In this document: positions 1-12,300 of the stretch, in pieces | How positions within the stretch are numbered: the stretch's first letter is position 1 | Layout: each line of letters opens with the position of its first letter | Origin: Apostichopus japonicus | Taxonomy: Eukaryota; Echinodermata; Holothuroidea; Aspidochirotida; Stichopodidae | Length of the DNA: 64,000 nucleotides | Assembly (NCBI RefSeq): GCF_037975245.1 | Contig: NC_092563.1 | Coordinates: 17,969,594 to 18,033,593, forward strand | Direction: 5' to 3' | Made by a program: the position numbers and the translations under genes | Notes under the pieces: generated by a model | The model's database searches: none | What the model was told of the DNA's origin: nothing | What the model saw: only the letters and a program-made list of their open reading frames with translations

Positions 1-283
1 GTTGATGAGTGTAGCGTTTAGCTTATTACGCTCTTATTTAAAACACTAATATTCGATGAGGCATGATACAGACAATCAATTATCATATTTAATTATTACA
101 CCTATATAGTATACGTGTGCATCGGACAGATCGACAAGTATGCATTAAAAAATGGGCAGATGAACGTTTCGGAGTCTTGGTAAATATTGGGGGGGCTTAT
201 CATGCATTTGCCCCCTCAACTTTTTCATTGGGGGGGCTGAGCCCCCCCAAGCCCCCCCGGTTCCGCCGCCACTGAGTACTATA
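1..283 (-). mobile_element. Right-hand end of a CAGTGGCG-type DNA transposon remnant
   Basis: The segment 207-275 has long C and G runs and stops in CGCCGCCACTG, which read on the minus strand is CAGTGGCGGCGGAACCGG. The same kind of terminus (CAGTGGCGGATCCAGG) bounds the 1875-bp element at 19316-21190. Only one end is visible, so the left limit is unknown and may lie outside the window. No transposase reading frame is seen. The superfamily is not assigned. Confidence 0.45.
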
Positions 284-339
284 AGCACAACCTTGATTTA
301 AGGTTTAATTATAGACCTAGTTTATGGTCTTAATATAGA

Positions 340-531
340 ATGCACCATTTGACTTCAGTTCAGTTTCTGGGGTTGGCCCCACCCGCAACTTCAAGGGCCA
401 CTACGTCCTTTATAAATCCTTTATTCGCCTCTGGTTCTTCCATACTAGCTCATCCCTACCTAAATCAGGGGAATAGCGGACAACCACCGGCCTCACCATC
501 CCATGTTTGAAATCCTGTGCGTGCCACTGGT
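340..531 (-). mobile_element. Second CAGTGGC-ended repeat fragment
   Basis: It ends at 531 in AATCCTGTGCGTGCCACTG, the mirror of the CAGTGGCG...CAGGATTT terminus seen at 19316 and 20840. Its body contains TTCGCCTCTGGTTCTTCC, which resembles TTCGCCTCTGACCCTACC at 1302-1319, so it and the 1221-1410 copy belong to one family. The left boundary is estimated. Confidence 0.4.
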
Positions 532-1214
532 GTACAATACATACGCTGACGAGACATCCGTATGAAAATTGACAAATTTTATCGAATTGCTGCGTTGCAG
601 GCGGTTATACGACGATATATCTTGACGAATTTAGCAAATTGTCGAGTTTGCAATTGATCCGCGCGAGTTATAACTGCACTCACTTGATAAGTGATAAAAA
701 GAAAAATTAAAAAGTTACACAGACTCGACACGACATACTGGCAAAAATTGTCAAGTTAATTGCTGTGTTTCACGGATACTTAACTCGTCAACTTGAGTCG
801 ACGCCGTTGAGTTGGCAAGTGAGTGGTGACTTGAAACAACAAAAGTCGACAAGTTTGGTAACTGTGGCTAAGATCATACAGTCTATTATAGCAGCTTCAA
901 GACATTTGGAAAAATAATAATTTATCATGTTGAGCTAAGTAATAGTCAGGCTAAATCTCGTATTGAATGTCCAAAAAACGGTGAGATAATGTTATCAACA
1001 TTGCGACAATTAACTTGAAGTTCAAGTTAGAGGAAATTGCCCGTCACTGAGGTACGGTAAGCGATCTGAGATAAAAGTGTCATGTAGGGCCATTCCCTAC
1101 CTTTGACTTCAGTCGGGGGATATTTGCATGTAGAATTGTGCTATTACTATTGGTGTATCCTCCCCCCCCCCCCCCCGCCCACCAGTTACTTTCCGCTCAC
1201 GCAGTATTTATCAG

Positions 1215-1410
1215 CAAAACTTGCGTGCTCGACCCCAGACCCCCTTCATTAGAGTCAGTTCCAATGGCCCAGTACATCCCCTTCTTTCTAAAATCCTTCA
1301 TTCGCCTCTGACCCTACCACAAAAGTTCTTGCAATCATTCGGGAAAATTTTGAACGCCCCTCCCCCCAACCCCACCTTTAAATCCTGTGTACGCCGGTCA
1401 CTGCTTTAGA
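1215..1410 (-). mobile_element. Third copy of the same CACTG-terminated repeat
   Basis: This copy shares the ATTCGCCTCTG block with 340-531 and finishes in AATCCTGTGTACGCC followed by GGTCACTG. The short open frame that crosses it has no protein-like features and is a by-product of the repeat. The left boundary is approximate. Confidence 0.4.
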
Positions 1411-3112
1411 GTCTATTGAAATCAAATGTCGATTTAGAAAGGTCGACAACTCGAGAAAATAGTGAAACTTCTGCGATGAAACCGTCTAAATACCACCTGG
1501 GAGAAACCCACCACTGATAGATAATATTGTTAAATTTTATCATAAAAAAGTTTTTCACGGTACTCGATCAGTTACTCATCGCCCACTCATCCCAACTATT
1601 TCCCATATATATGCTCACTCATTTGATTTCCTCCCTCTATAAGAGAGATCAAGTTGTCTACCCCTCAGCAGGTTTCTTTGTGTAGCGCAGGGGCCCGATG
1701 GACCCGGAAGACCCCCTTGAGTAAGACTATTATATCCAACTGTTAGATAGCTGCAAAATATCATGATATATCGTATATTTATGGAATGATGATTTTTTTT
1801 TTCATTCTGTTGGCACAGTCAGCGTATACATATTGCTACCAACAAATACATGTATGTGTACATTATTAGTACGTCCCACAGTCATATCACGGTTCTATGC
1901 CTAATAGTTTCTCTACGTACGTACTTTTAACTGCTACTGTACATAGTACATACACTATTGTCAAAGGTTTATCCGCCATTTTATTCTTTCGCCTGAATGA
2001 AGAAGAGAATATACATCTCAAAACATCTGTAACATCTGGCTATGGAGGAGCCAGTGCACAACGAAACTTATTATGCAGCAACCACTGGTTTGTCTTTCTT
2101 ATTTTCTTAGTCAGTAATTCGCAACAAAGTGTCTGAAAATCTGAATTCTGAGAACTAATTTTTATGGTACTTTTTGTGAAACTAGAGCAGGCATTAATAT
2201 AGTCCCTACACTAATACATAGTACTGTATGTATTGGGTGCTTTATGTATGGGATACATCGTACTACTTCACGTACTACTTAGCTGCGTTGGTATAATTTC
2301 TTGACTTGATGAAAGATTTGCGGAGTAATCAACGTCGAGACGCGCAGGATTTTAAAAACATAATACTCGTAGACATCGAGTTAAAGCTTTTAAATACAGA
2401 TATGCATGTATAATAACATGGCATATTGTGTCGCTATGATTAACTGTTTGAATAAATTATCGAACAACTAGACATAGATGTGGATAGTCTGTAATGCTGA
2501 TACACGGATGTTTTCTACACAATTCATAGTATCGTCACTGTATATGGACAGAATACAAACCGTAGGCCCGAATAATTTGCCCATGTATCAGGTAGCCTTA
2601 CTCATGTTATCGCTTTTGAAAGTAAATATACGTTTTGAAAAGGTCACGGTACAGCTTGAGTGTAGCTGAATATGACAATAATAGACTTTGTAACACAAGT
2701 TATCATATGAAATTAACTTTGCTTGTACTCATAATTCATATAAAGACCTCCATATTTTGTAGATGAACCATACTATTTTGAAAGGATGTCAACTTCATTG
2801 CAATTAGATGAGGTCAACATTATTCAATAACTCATGAAGAGAAATAACTTGGATAACTTTGTATTTGAATGCTCATTAGAGTTAGTTCCAAAAGTGCTTT
2901 TGAAACAAAGACAAAGTTCAGTTTAGACCGACAGAGGTCAAACTGTTAAAAAAAAAAAAAAAAACGTGAACATATTGTGTGGGTATACCCATCATGCCAG
3001 ATGACTCTACAATTGTTTTTGTTGGAAATTTAAAATCTATCGGTGTACGGTATATGTTGTATCGATGATATGTCCATACATCACGCTCTTTATATTATAA
3101 TTATTCTTTCAG
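1411..3112. other. Noncoding upstream flank of the zinc-finger gene
   Basis: I see no exon with protein homology here. There are short AT-rich stretches, a poly-T run near 1793 and a poly-A run near 2950. The first exon of the downstream zinc-finger gene (start codon and 5' UTR) should lie here or further upstream but could not be identified. Confidence 0.4.
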
Positions 3113-3369
3113 TTGTCCCCAGTATTGAGAACAATGAGACTCTGGAAGTGGACACACCAATGGTTACTGTGTTGCTCCCAGGACAAAGCACCACACGTGC
3201 ACCACCGGCTCCTGATCAGTTTGTCTGTGATGTGGACACCTGTCTGGAAGTGTTTGCCTCCCTGAAGGAACTAAGGAGACATAATAAGAGTCATGCAGAG
3301 GAGAAACCATTCAAGTGTAGAGAATGTAAGACGTCCTTCAATGTAGAATACAACCTGACCCTTCACAAA
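3113..3369 (+). CDS. ZNF236: Zinc-finger gene, first recognised exon (finger 1, most of finger 2)
   Basis: The acceptor is TTATTCTTTCAG at 3101-3112 and the donor GTAAGT starts at 3370. The exon encodes an acidic N-terminal stretch, then finger 1 (C-x4-C spacing, CDVDTC) and finger 2, whose last histidine is completed by the next exon. It starts at the second base of a codon, so at least one earlier exon exists. Confidence 0.8.
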
Positions 3370-6300
3370 GTAAGTCATTTTTGTCAACCTGTCCCTCTAA
3401 ACTAATTCTCCAATTGACAGTGAATAATGACATGTTATGTATCTCTGATTCTTGACTAATTGCCAAACAATGAAATTGTTTCTTTTACCTTGTATTTCTG
3501 CCCAAAATTCAAGTTCAGTATTGACCAGTTTACCTTTTGTGTTTTTTATTTTCTACGGTGATAAACTCAGTTTTGAGGAACAGGATCGCAGAAGTTTATA
3601 CTGACTATCTGCTCTGTAATAGGTTTAAAGATGCATGCAGTTTGGCAAATCCCTGTGAGGTACTGTACTGTATGGTATTTGGATACCTATATAACCTAGA
3701 TACATGTTGCTACAGTCTTTGAACAATGAGTGTACTTCTTACTGTTCAGTGTAATATTGTTTGGAACCTAACCTCTCTTTTTCTTTGTTAAACATCACAG
3801 GCAATTCACCAGAAAGGGAAATTTGAATGTCCGGACTGCAATAAAAAGTTTTCCAGACTAGCTAGTCTGAAAGCGCACATCATGATACATGAGAAGGAGG
3901 AGAGTTTAATATGTGTTGAATGTGGAGATGAATTTAGCTTGCAAGTAAGTCATTGAATGTAAAACAACATTAAATGGCCCATCAAGTACTTCTATGATCA
4001 CTTCACTGGCTTATGTCCCTCCCCCTCCCCCAATCACCTTCATTGTGTCCAGGTACACCCAATTTGAGTAAACATTTTCGAAAATTCATAAGTATATCTT
4101 TCAGTTTTGTTAATTTTTTTTGAGGGGGGGAGGAAGAAGGGGGGTGGGGGGACTGCAGACAAAAATTGTGTACTTTCCTGTCAAATGTTTGTTTACATTA
4201 AAAAAAATACCAAAGTAAGCAAAATTACTCACAATTTGGATATATCCACAACTGCCAACGAAACAAGAAATTCTGCCCACCTATGGGGTTTTGAATACAT
4301 CTGTGAAAGACATAATGCCAAAAAATGGTGACGTAGATTAAAGAATTTTGTGGAAAGTTGCCAAAAAGAGCTCCATATTACCCCAAATTATGTGCAATTG
4401 TATTCGGAAAAAAAAAAATGGCTAGAAATAAAACTCCCACCCAGATCTCCCTTTGCTTGATATATTTGGCTTTATTGTTTTCCAAAGAATTCACCAACAA
4501 ATCATTCCTTTACAAGTGAAAAGGACATATCCTCTGTCCACCCAACCAGTGGTTTGGTAAATCCCATGTATCAAAGGTTTAGTGCTGGCATTCTGTGTAA
4601 ATATAGTACGCATGTTCAGCGCTTGAAAATAATGCTCTGTCAATCTACATGATCTCCCCAAATGAACTCTTGAACACAGAAAGATTCCTCGATATGATAA
4701 AGTCCATGTGGTATGTTCGCAGTAACATGCACATAATGTTCACTACGGGCGGAGTATCTGTAAAACTGCATCTATAGAACTCCTTAAAACAGCATTGTAT
4801 AGATTGATATACAGGATGCCCGAAGGCTCAAAGTTCCTTTTTTTTCCAAATGAAAGTCTTATCTAAAATTGGTTCACTTGTTTCCGTTCAGAGAGAACTT
4901 TCTCGTCACATGACTAGTCACACGCAGACGTTTTCGACCAATGATGCTGGTGAATATCCCTGTAAGGAATGCAGTGAGGTATTCCCTTTGCACCATCACT
5001 TGAAAGAACATATCAGGTTAATACACAAAATAAGGTAAGATCCCTTGAAATCCCTTTGTCGAAAACATTGTTTGAATGAGCTACCTCCTATAGACTAACA
5101 AATAAGCTGAAATGATCACTCGCAAGTATTGTAATTACTTATAAATGATTCTAATTATTCTTTTCTGAAACTGAAAGGACAGAGAAAACTTTCTGAAGGT
5201 TTTGTTTTTCATGTGACACATTTTGTTTTGTTGCTGAACGTGATAAAATCTTAAAACATTTTGCCAAAGGGGCCCATAAACTTGGACTTTTCTTAATCAT
5301 CGAATGCATTCATATGGGATTTTGGCCCCTGACCCGATCGCGCACTCGCCACCAGACCGTGATGATGAGGGCATTGCCATTATCCCGCATCAAAGATGGT
5401 TAAAAGTTTGTTGCAATACACAATTTTAATATTTCAATGTAACAGTGTATTATATCGTGGTGAAGGTATCTCAATAACAAGCTTATTGATTATAGTTGTC
5501 GACAGAGGTCTCTATAAAATTTTAAACTCAACATCAAATTTCTTTCACATCTATGGATTTATTTCACCACAGAGGAACTTAGCCAGTAATTTATTTGCAG
5601 CTTCTCTAAATACTTGCAGGAAATTTCTAAGGGGAAGGAGGAGGATCAAGACATCTCGTCACTACCCAAACAATGTCTGTTTACACTGTGGAAAATCTTT
5701 TCCCAAACCCAGTCAACTGGTCAGGCATGTCAGGATTCACACAGGTAACCAAAAAAAGTCATTGTGCCTTAAAGAGTCTTCTGAATATGCATGGATCGGG
5801 GTGATGATGGTGAAATATAGCTTTGAAACTTTTCCTTATCCCAAAAATTGTTTATTCCTCTCATATTGTTAACATAAAATAATGAAAAAATACTATTTCA
5901 GCTTCCTAAAGGAGGCGTTTATTGTTTATACTGTATAAGTAACATGGAAAGAGTTTTAGACCAATCTTGAGAAATATTTTGGCAATTCTACCAAAACACA
6001 ATGTGTTCAACTGTCAATGGGCTTTTTGTAACATCAGCTAAAACCATCCTTTTAGTGATATGTGTCTGACTTGTGGAATAATCTTTAGTTACACCTTCAA
6101 TGTATTAATTGTGCATTCAAAATGCATTTTTTCCATCTAGCTACAATTGAAAGTTCCTTGGTGATGTTGAATTGGCCATATTAGTTCTACCAACCCCAGT
6201 TGTATCGATACGTGTTAACTTTGAGAAGTTTGATTGATCATGAAGTATGTTATATCTTGTTTCCAGCTTTCCCTCCCCACCCCACCCCTCCCCCCCCCTC

Positions 6301-9300
6301 TGCTTCTGTTGCTATGAGTTACCAGTAAAGGGATTTTAGAATAGTTAGTGATTAATGAATGAAAGTATTTAGTGGACCTTAGATTCTTCCATCTATACAA
6401 CTGTCCATCCGTCTACGAATAAGTCGGTCTTGTTCTTTTCACGTCTTTCCAGGAGAGAAACCATTCCATTGTCAAATTTGCAACAAAGCCTTCAACCAAA
6501 AGGGTGCATTGAATATTCATATGACAAAGCACACTAAGGAGAAACCGTTCACCTGTGGCCAGTGTCCGCTCAGTTTCTCACAGAGAGGAAATTTACGGGC
6601 TCATTTCATCCGCGTCCACGACCTGAACTCAAAACTCGATAACCCCTTCCGTTGCGAGGAGTGTAACTGTGCATTCCGCAAGCTGGGGAGTTTGAACTCA
6701 CACATCAGTAAATTTCACTCTTCCCCCGAAGACCCCCTGACCTTGCTCAGGCTTGGGGCGCTAAGGCTGAACCGGCAAATGACGGCAGGGGGCACTAAGC
6801 CAAAGCCAGCAACAGGAGTAACACAGAATGAACCGCATGCTGTGGTTCCTATAAGAGCGCAAGGTAAGACTATCGAAGCAAGCTCTGCTATAAAAATGCA
6901 AAAGTTTGAACACTTAGGAAAATACCATAAGAATGCAGTGCATTGACACGACTAAGCCGAGGTTTATTTCAAAAATGAAGAGACATTGGGTAAGATTTGA
7001 TGACAATGCAGGAAATTAGCAAGTAAATACAAACAGCTGTTAAATAGGGGGCTGTAAAGAGATTCAGAAGGGCACATTGCTTGATTCATTGAGTAATGTT
7101 TAAGTGAAACATTGAGTAAAAATAAGTGACTGCATGGTCAGACACTATACAACAGAATTGTTGATGCATGTGTTCTCCTGCAGCTGTGAAAATCATTGAA
7201 ACTTCAAAACCTATCAAAGGAATAGTGATGGTATGAATGTTTGGAAGCATGTGTATGTTAACATAATCTAGAAATGTGGTTGTCGGGATGGTGAGGGTGG
7301 GGGGGGGTGGGTTCAGGAACAAATGATTTTCCAAAACATTTGTTTCCGTGGTTTCTTTTAAAATAATAAGTGATAAATGTTAAACAGAACACAATAGGTG
7401 TTAACTATTAAATGGACAATAATTTTTTCGCTCTTTGTTTCATGGCATTGGAAGTAGCATGAGAAAAAACAAGGTGCAAATTTAAGAAGAGAAAAAAATC
7501 AAAGAGTATAATGCAAATTAATATTATAATAATACAAAATGCCTTTTGTTTTATAGATGAGGATGCTCCAGTAAACATCATGGATGTAGTCCCTGTCGAT
7601 GACCTAACAACAGTGGAAACAACTTTAGAGACGACAGAGGCAGACGACTCACAGGTGGATCATTCTTTCAGTGACATCATTCAGAAACTGCTGGAGTTGA
7701 CTCAAACCGGTGACAAGGAAGACACCACAGAGTCCTTCATTAACGAAGAGGAGGAGAGCAGGACCAGCAACTTCTCCACCGACATCCTGGAACAGGCTCT
7801 GGAAAATTGTGGACTGCAAATGCACGGCCAGACGACGGAACAACAAGAGCAACAACTTATTCAACAACAGCAACAACAGCAGCAACAACAGCAGCAACAG
7901 CAACAATATCACCAACAACTGAGCACACCAGGTAGAGTTATCAAGAGTAATCTAGATAGTTAGAAGCCATCATGCAATATGACCACCAAATATGCTAGAC
8001 AGTCAAGAAATGGTCACTCATAGTCAGTTTCCAGGAAACATTTGCCAACAGCCTGCAAAATAATTCTCCAAACCTGAGACATTTCATTGTCTCATTAAAC
8101 ACTCTTCAGCGTGTGGAACAAAATGTGTTTATCTCTTGGAGGGGTACCTTTGAGAGCCGTTAGTAGTTTTTTAGCTTGCTCAAAGTGTAGGGCAGGTGTT
8201 CTCAGTTAGTTTTGTAGGCGGCAAGAGAAAGCATTGGTTGGAGTGAAGGGCCAGTCAGAATCGAAATCTCACTATACTGTACATAGATTGAGCAGTGTCC
8301 ATGTTAGGCTGGTAGGGTGTTCCAGTCGAATGTATTGAGGGTCCATGTACCCAATTAGTGCAAGATTGTGGGCCAAGAAACCCTGGTGAAGCGACAGTAT
8401 TGATGACCTGGAAAGGAAGCAATGACAGTGAAGTTAATACTTTTGAACATTTCATGATGGTTTTTTTTTTTTATTGATTTTTTTTTACTTCTGTGTTCCT
8501 GCCATTTCTATAGTAAGCTGTAATCAATGCTTCACCTTTTGAATAATTTGCTTCTTTCGATGATGTTTTGATGATCAGAAAGGATACTTTTATTCTGAAA
8601 ACAGATATAAACATGATATACTTCTCAAATATTTGGATGATGGTATGTTATAACCAATCTACAAGATTAGAAATTTTGACGCTATCTTGGTGTCATGAAA
8701 ATATAATAAGAATTTAAACTGAATGTTCATGAAATTCATGCACTTCACTAATGAGAAAGTAAACTATCAACTATAAATATTTCAAAGTTTTATTACAATT
8801 TGAAGAAAAATTGAATACCACTTTTATCTATATTCATAATCGATAGTCATTACAACCACTTCCCACACTGACCATGTTGCGTGGTTTTTCATGTTATATT
8901 AAACAGATATGTACTTTCTCTTTATTATTCAGCAGTTAAAACAGCCGAGGATGTGGTGAAAGTTTTCACTGAAATATTGCAGAGACGGAGAGCCATGAGG
9001 AGTAACGCCAGTAGAATCCACACATGTAAATTCTGTCAGAAGGACTTCAAGAAACCCAGCGATTTAGTTCGGCACATCAGGACTCACACGCAGGAGAAGC
9101 CATTCAAGTGTGAACTTTGCAATAAATCCTTCACAGTGAAGAGTACCCTTACTACTCACCTTAAAACTCACACAGGGGTCAAGGAGTACAAGTGCAACGT
9201 CTGCCAGAAGCTGTTTTCCACCCACAGCAGCCTGAAAATCCACCTCCGTTTGCACACCGGGGCCAAGCCATTCGAGTGCAGTCAGTGTGCCAAGCGCTTC

Positions 9301-12300
9301 CGTACCTCCGGCCAGCGGAACGTCCATCTTCAATCCCACAACAGGTCGCAGGATCCAAATCGTAGCAAGGCTCCGGCCAAGAGAGGACCACCTGACATAG
9401 AACTGCAAACGATATCTCTCCCAGAGCCCATACTGATCACAGACACGGGTCTGGTACAACAACCCTCTAGAAGCCATGCAGCATTCAACCAGTTAGAGCA
9501 GTTACAGCAGAACGGGTCTGTGTTTGATCGGCCGTACAAGTGCGGGTATTGCGGCAAGGCCTTCAAGAAGTCCAGCCATCTGAAGCAGCACATCAGGACC
9601 CATACCGGTGAAAAGCCGTACGGATGCAACCAGTGTAACAAGTCCTTTGTGTCTTCGGGCGTTCTCAAGTCTCATTTAAGAACACACACTGGTTTCAAGG
9701 CGTACAAGTGTGTGATATGCGAAAGACTCTTTACGACCAATGGAAGCCTGAAACGGCACATGGCCACCCACAGTGACGTCCGTCCCTTCATGTGTCCGTA
9801 TTGCCAGAAGACTTTCAAAACCTCGGTCAACTGTAAGAAACACATGAACACACATAAAAGAGAGCTACTGGAGGGAAAGTTATCTCAAGAAACGATTGTC
9901 ACGAGTGTCATCGAAGAGCAGATACACACAGACACGGCGCAGGACTACAGTGAACAGTTGTTTAATCACCTGACGGCAGATACACTGCGAACTCAGCAAC
10001 AAGAGAGTACCCAGAATCCATTGCTACAGCCGACTAGTCTTACCCAAGAGGTGTTGTCGCAAGCATCGTTAGGGGGTCCAGCGAATCTTACAAATGTCTC
10101 ACAGTTCGTGCAAGGACTACAAGAATTTATCTCACCAAATAATCAGAACAGTCTGCCTGCTGAATCACAAGTGAGCCTACAAACCCAAGAAATTCAGCAG
10201 CAGTTAGAGGCGATAACAAACCAGTCGCTGTTGAACCCACCGCAACCGGAGCAACAGCTCGCCCTCGTCGGTGGGCCAGCTCCACAACAACAGGAGATAG
10301 CCCTAAGTTTAAACAGGTCTCCGTCAAAAAGGTCATTCAAATGCCACGAATGCGATAAGTCTTTTAAGAAATCCAGCCACTTGAAGCAGCACATTCGTTC
10401 CCACACAGGAGACAAGCCCTTCCGTTGTCAACAATGCCCAAGGTCATTCATATCATCGAGTGTCTTGAAGAACCACCTGAGAACTCACTCTGGCTCCAAG
10501 CCCTTTAAATGCACCACATGCCACGCGTTGTTCACCACCAACGGTTCCCTGACCCGACACATGCAGATTCACACCGAAGAAAGGAAGTACACCTGTGGCA
10601 AGTGCAACGCTCACTTCAGGATACAGATGGAACTGAAACGCCATCAGAGGAAACACGAGGAGGAGTACAGCAGCGAGATCAAGAATACCAGTAAGAGGCC
10701 GTACAAAGTGGTCGTCCTGGACGACGACGAGAAGGAAAAGTTAGCCACGGAATCTCCCAGCTCTGACGCTCCACTGTCGCAAAAGATTCTAGCACAGCTG
10801 AGCCACGAGAGAGATCACGTCCACGAAATAGTGGACAAGTCGAAGCAGCTGGCATCTTCGCCCAAGTTTGCCAACGCATGCTCGAGATGTCCGAAGAGCT
10901 TCAAGAAACACTGCGACCTAGTCAGGCACATCCGCATCCACACGGGTGAGAAGCCGTTCTCCTGCGATCTGTGTGGGAAAGCTTTCGCTGTGAAGTCCAC
11001 CCTGTCTTGTCACATGAGAACCCATAGGGGAGTAAAGCAGGCTTCCTGCCACATCTGTAAGACTCTGTTTGCGACCGTTGGTAGTCTCAAAGTCCACATG
11101 AGACTCCACACTGGGGCGAAACCCTACAAGTGCCCCAGTTGCAACATGCACTTTCGAACCTCTGGGTCGAGGAAAGTTCACATGGAGACACATTACAACC
11201 AATCAGGGAGAAGGAGAAGAAGATCAGTGAAGGATAGGCTGGACGAGAGTCAGATCGACGAGGTGGTGGTGCAGGCCATATCTTGTGACACAGACGAGGT
11301 GGGTAACCAGGTCCAGCAAGTGGTGGTGTCACAGGCTGCAGCTCCGACCGGTGTCATCAATGCGCCCACTCACGTGCTACCTTCGGTATCTTTACCCAGC
11401 GGGGATCTGACTACTGCAGATGGCCTGGTGGCAACGACCGTTGTTCCGATAGAGCTGCAACTGAATACACCAGGCCTGCCCCAAAGCTTACAGATGCCGG
11501 GTCTGAATTCCAACATCACGGTGCAGATCGATCAGTCGCTTCTGAATCAGTTACAGCAGAACGCGGTCACTTTCCACGCAAGCGACTTAGGACAGGTCAA
11601 CCTTCAGCTGGCAGCCAGTGATGTGGTAGGTAATCATCCTACCATAGTGGCGCTCCAATCGGATGGTACCACTGACGGTACACGGGCAGTCCTCCAGGGA
11701 GCCGATCCTCAGCCCATGATCCTCCAGTTGGATCAGTCCTCCCTTCAGCAGCTCTCGCAACTGAGTGTGGCCAACATCCAGTCGCAACTGTCCCTTGGGG
11801 ATGTCGGGCAGGTCTCCACAGCACACTTACCTCTACAGAGCAACGTGGTACAGCCCTTGATGACAGCAGATGGCCAACCCAACATCGGCGATGGTCTCAC
11901 CACTAGTGCCATCATCGTCTCGCAGGGCCAGCACGATGCCCCTCAGATAAGCCTGTCTGCACCCATCCTCCCATCCAGCAATGCCCAAACAATGGCATCT
12001 TCCCAGTCCACGGTGGATTTGAGCGATTTACAGCAATCTATGGAAAAGACTTCTTTGCCTACTCAGGCCAACCTGATGTCGACGATACCGCTGTCCATGA
12101 CCGGTGCCAGCAGTATTGCTGACACCTTCCAGCTCAACATACCCACTGATTCCTTTCAACCTGTCCAGTCTCCTGTATCTCTCCCCCAGGCCACCCAGAC
12201 ATCCACCGTCGTCACCACCACCCCTTCCTCCGGTCCGGTGACAACCTCCGATGTGCAAGACCTGGTTCCCGAAATGTTCGGTCCCGACCTTCTGCAGGAG

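Noticed and set aside
7649-7918. Minus-strand 89-codon frame with a leucine run
   Set aside because: It is the antisense of the polyglutamine tract and flanking coding exon.
9064-12258. Many antisense and out-of-frame open frames of 60-137 codons across the large zinc-finger exon
   Set aside because: They lie opposite or within a strongly supported coding exon, show no domains, and reflect its GC-richer codon use.
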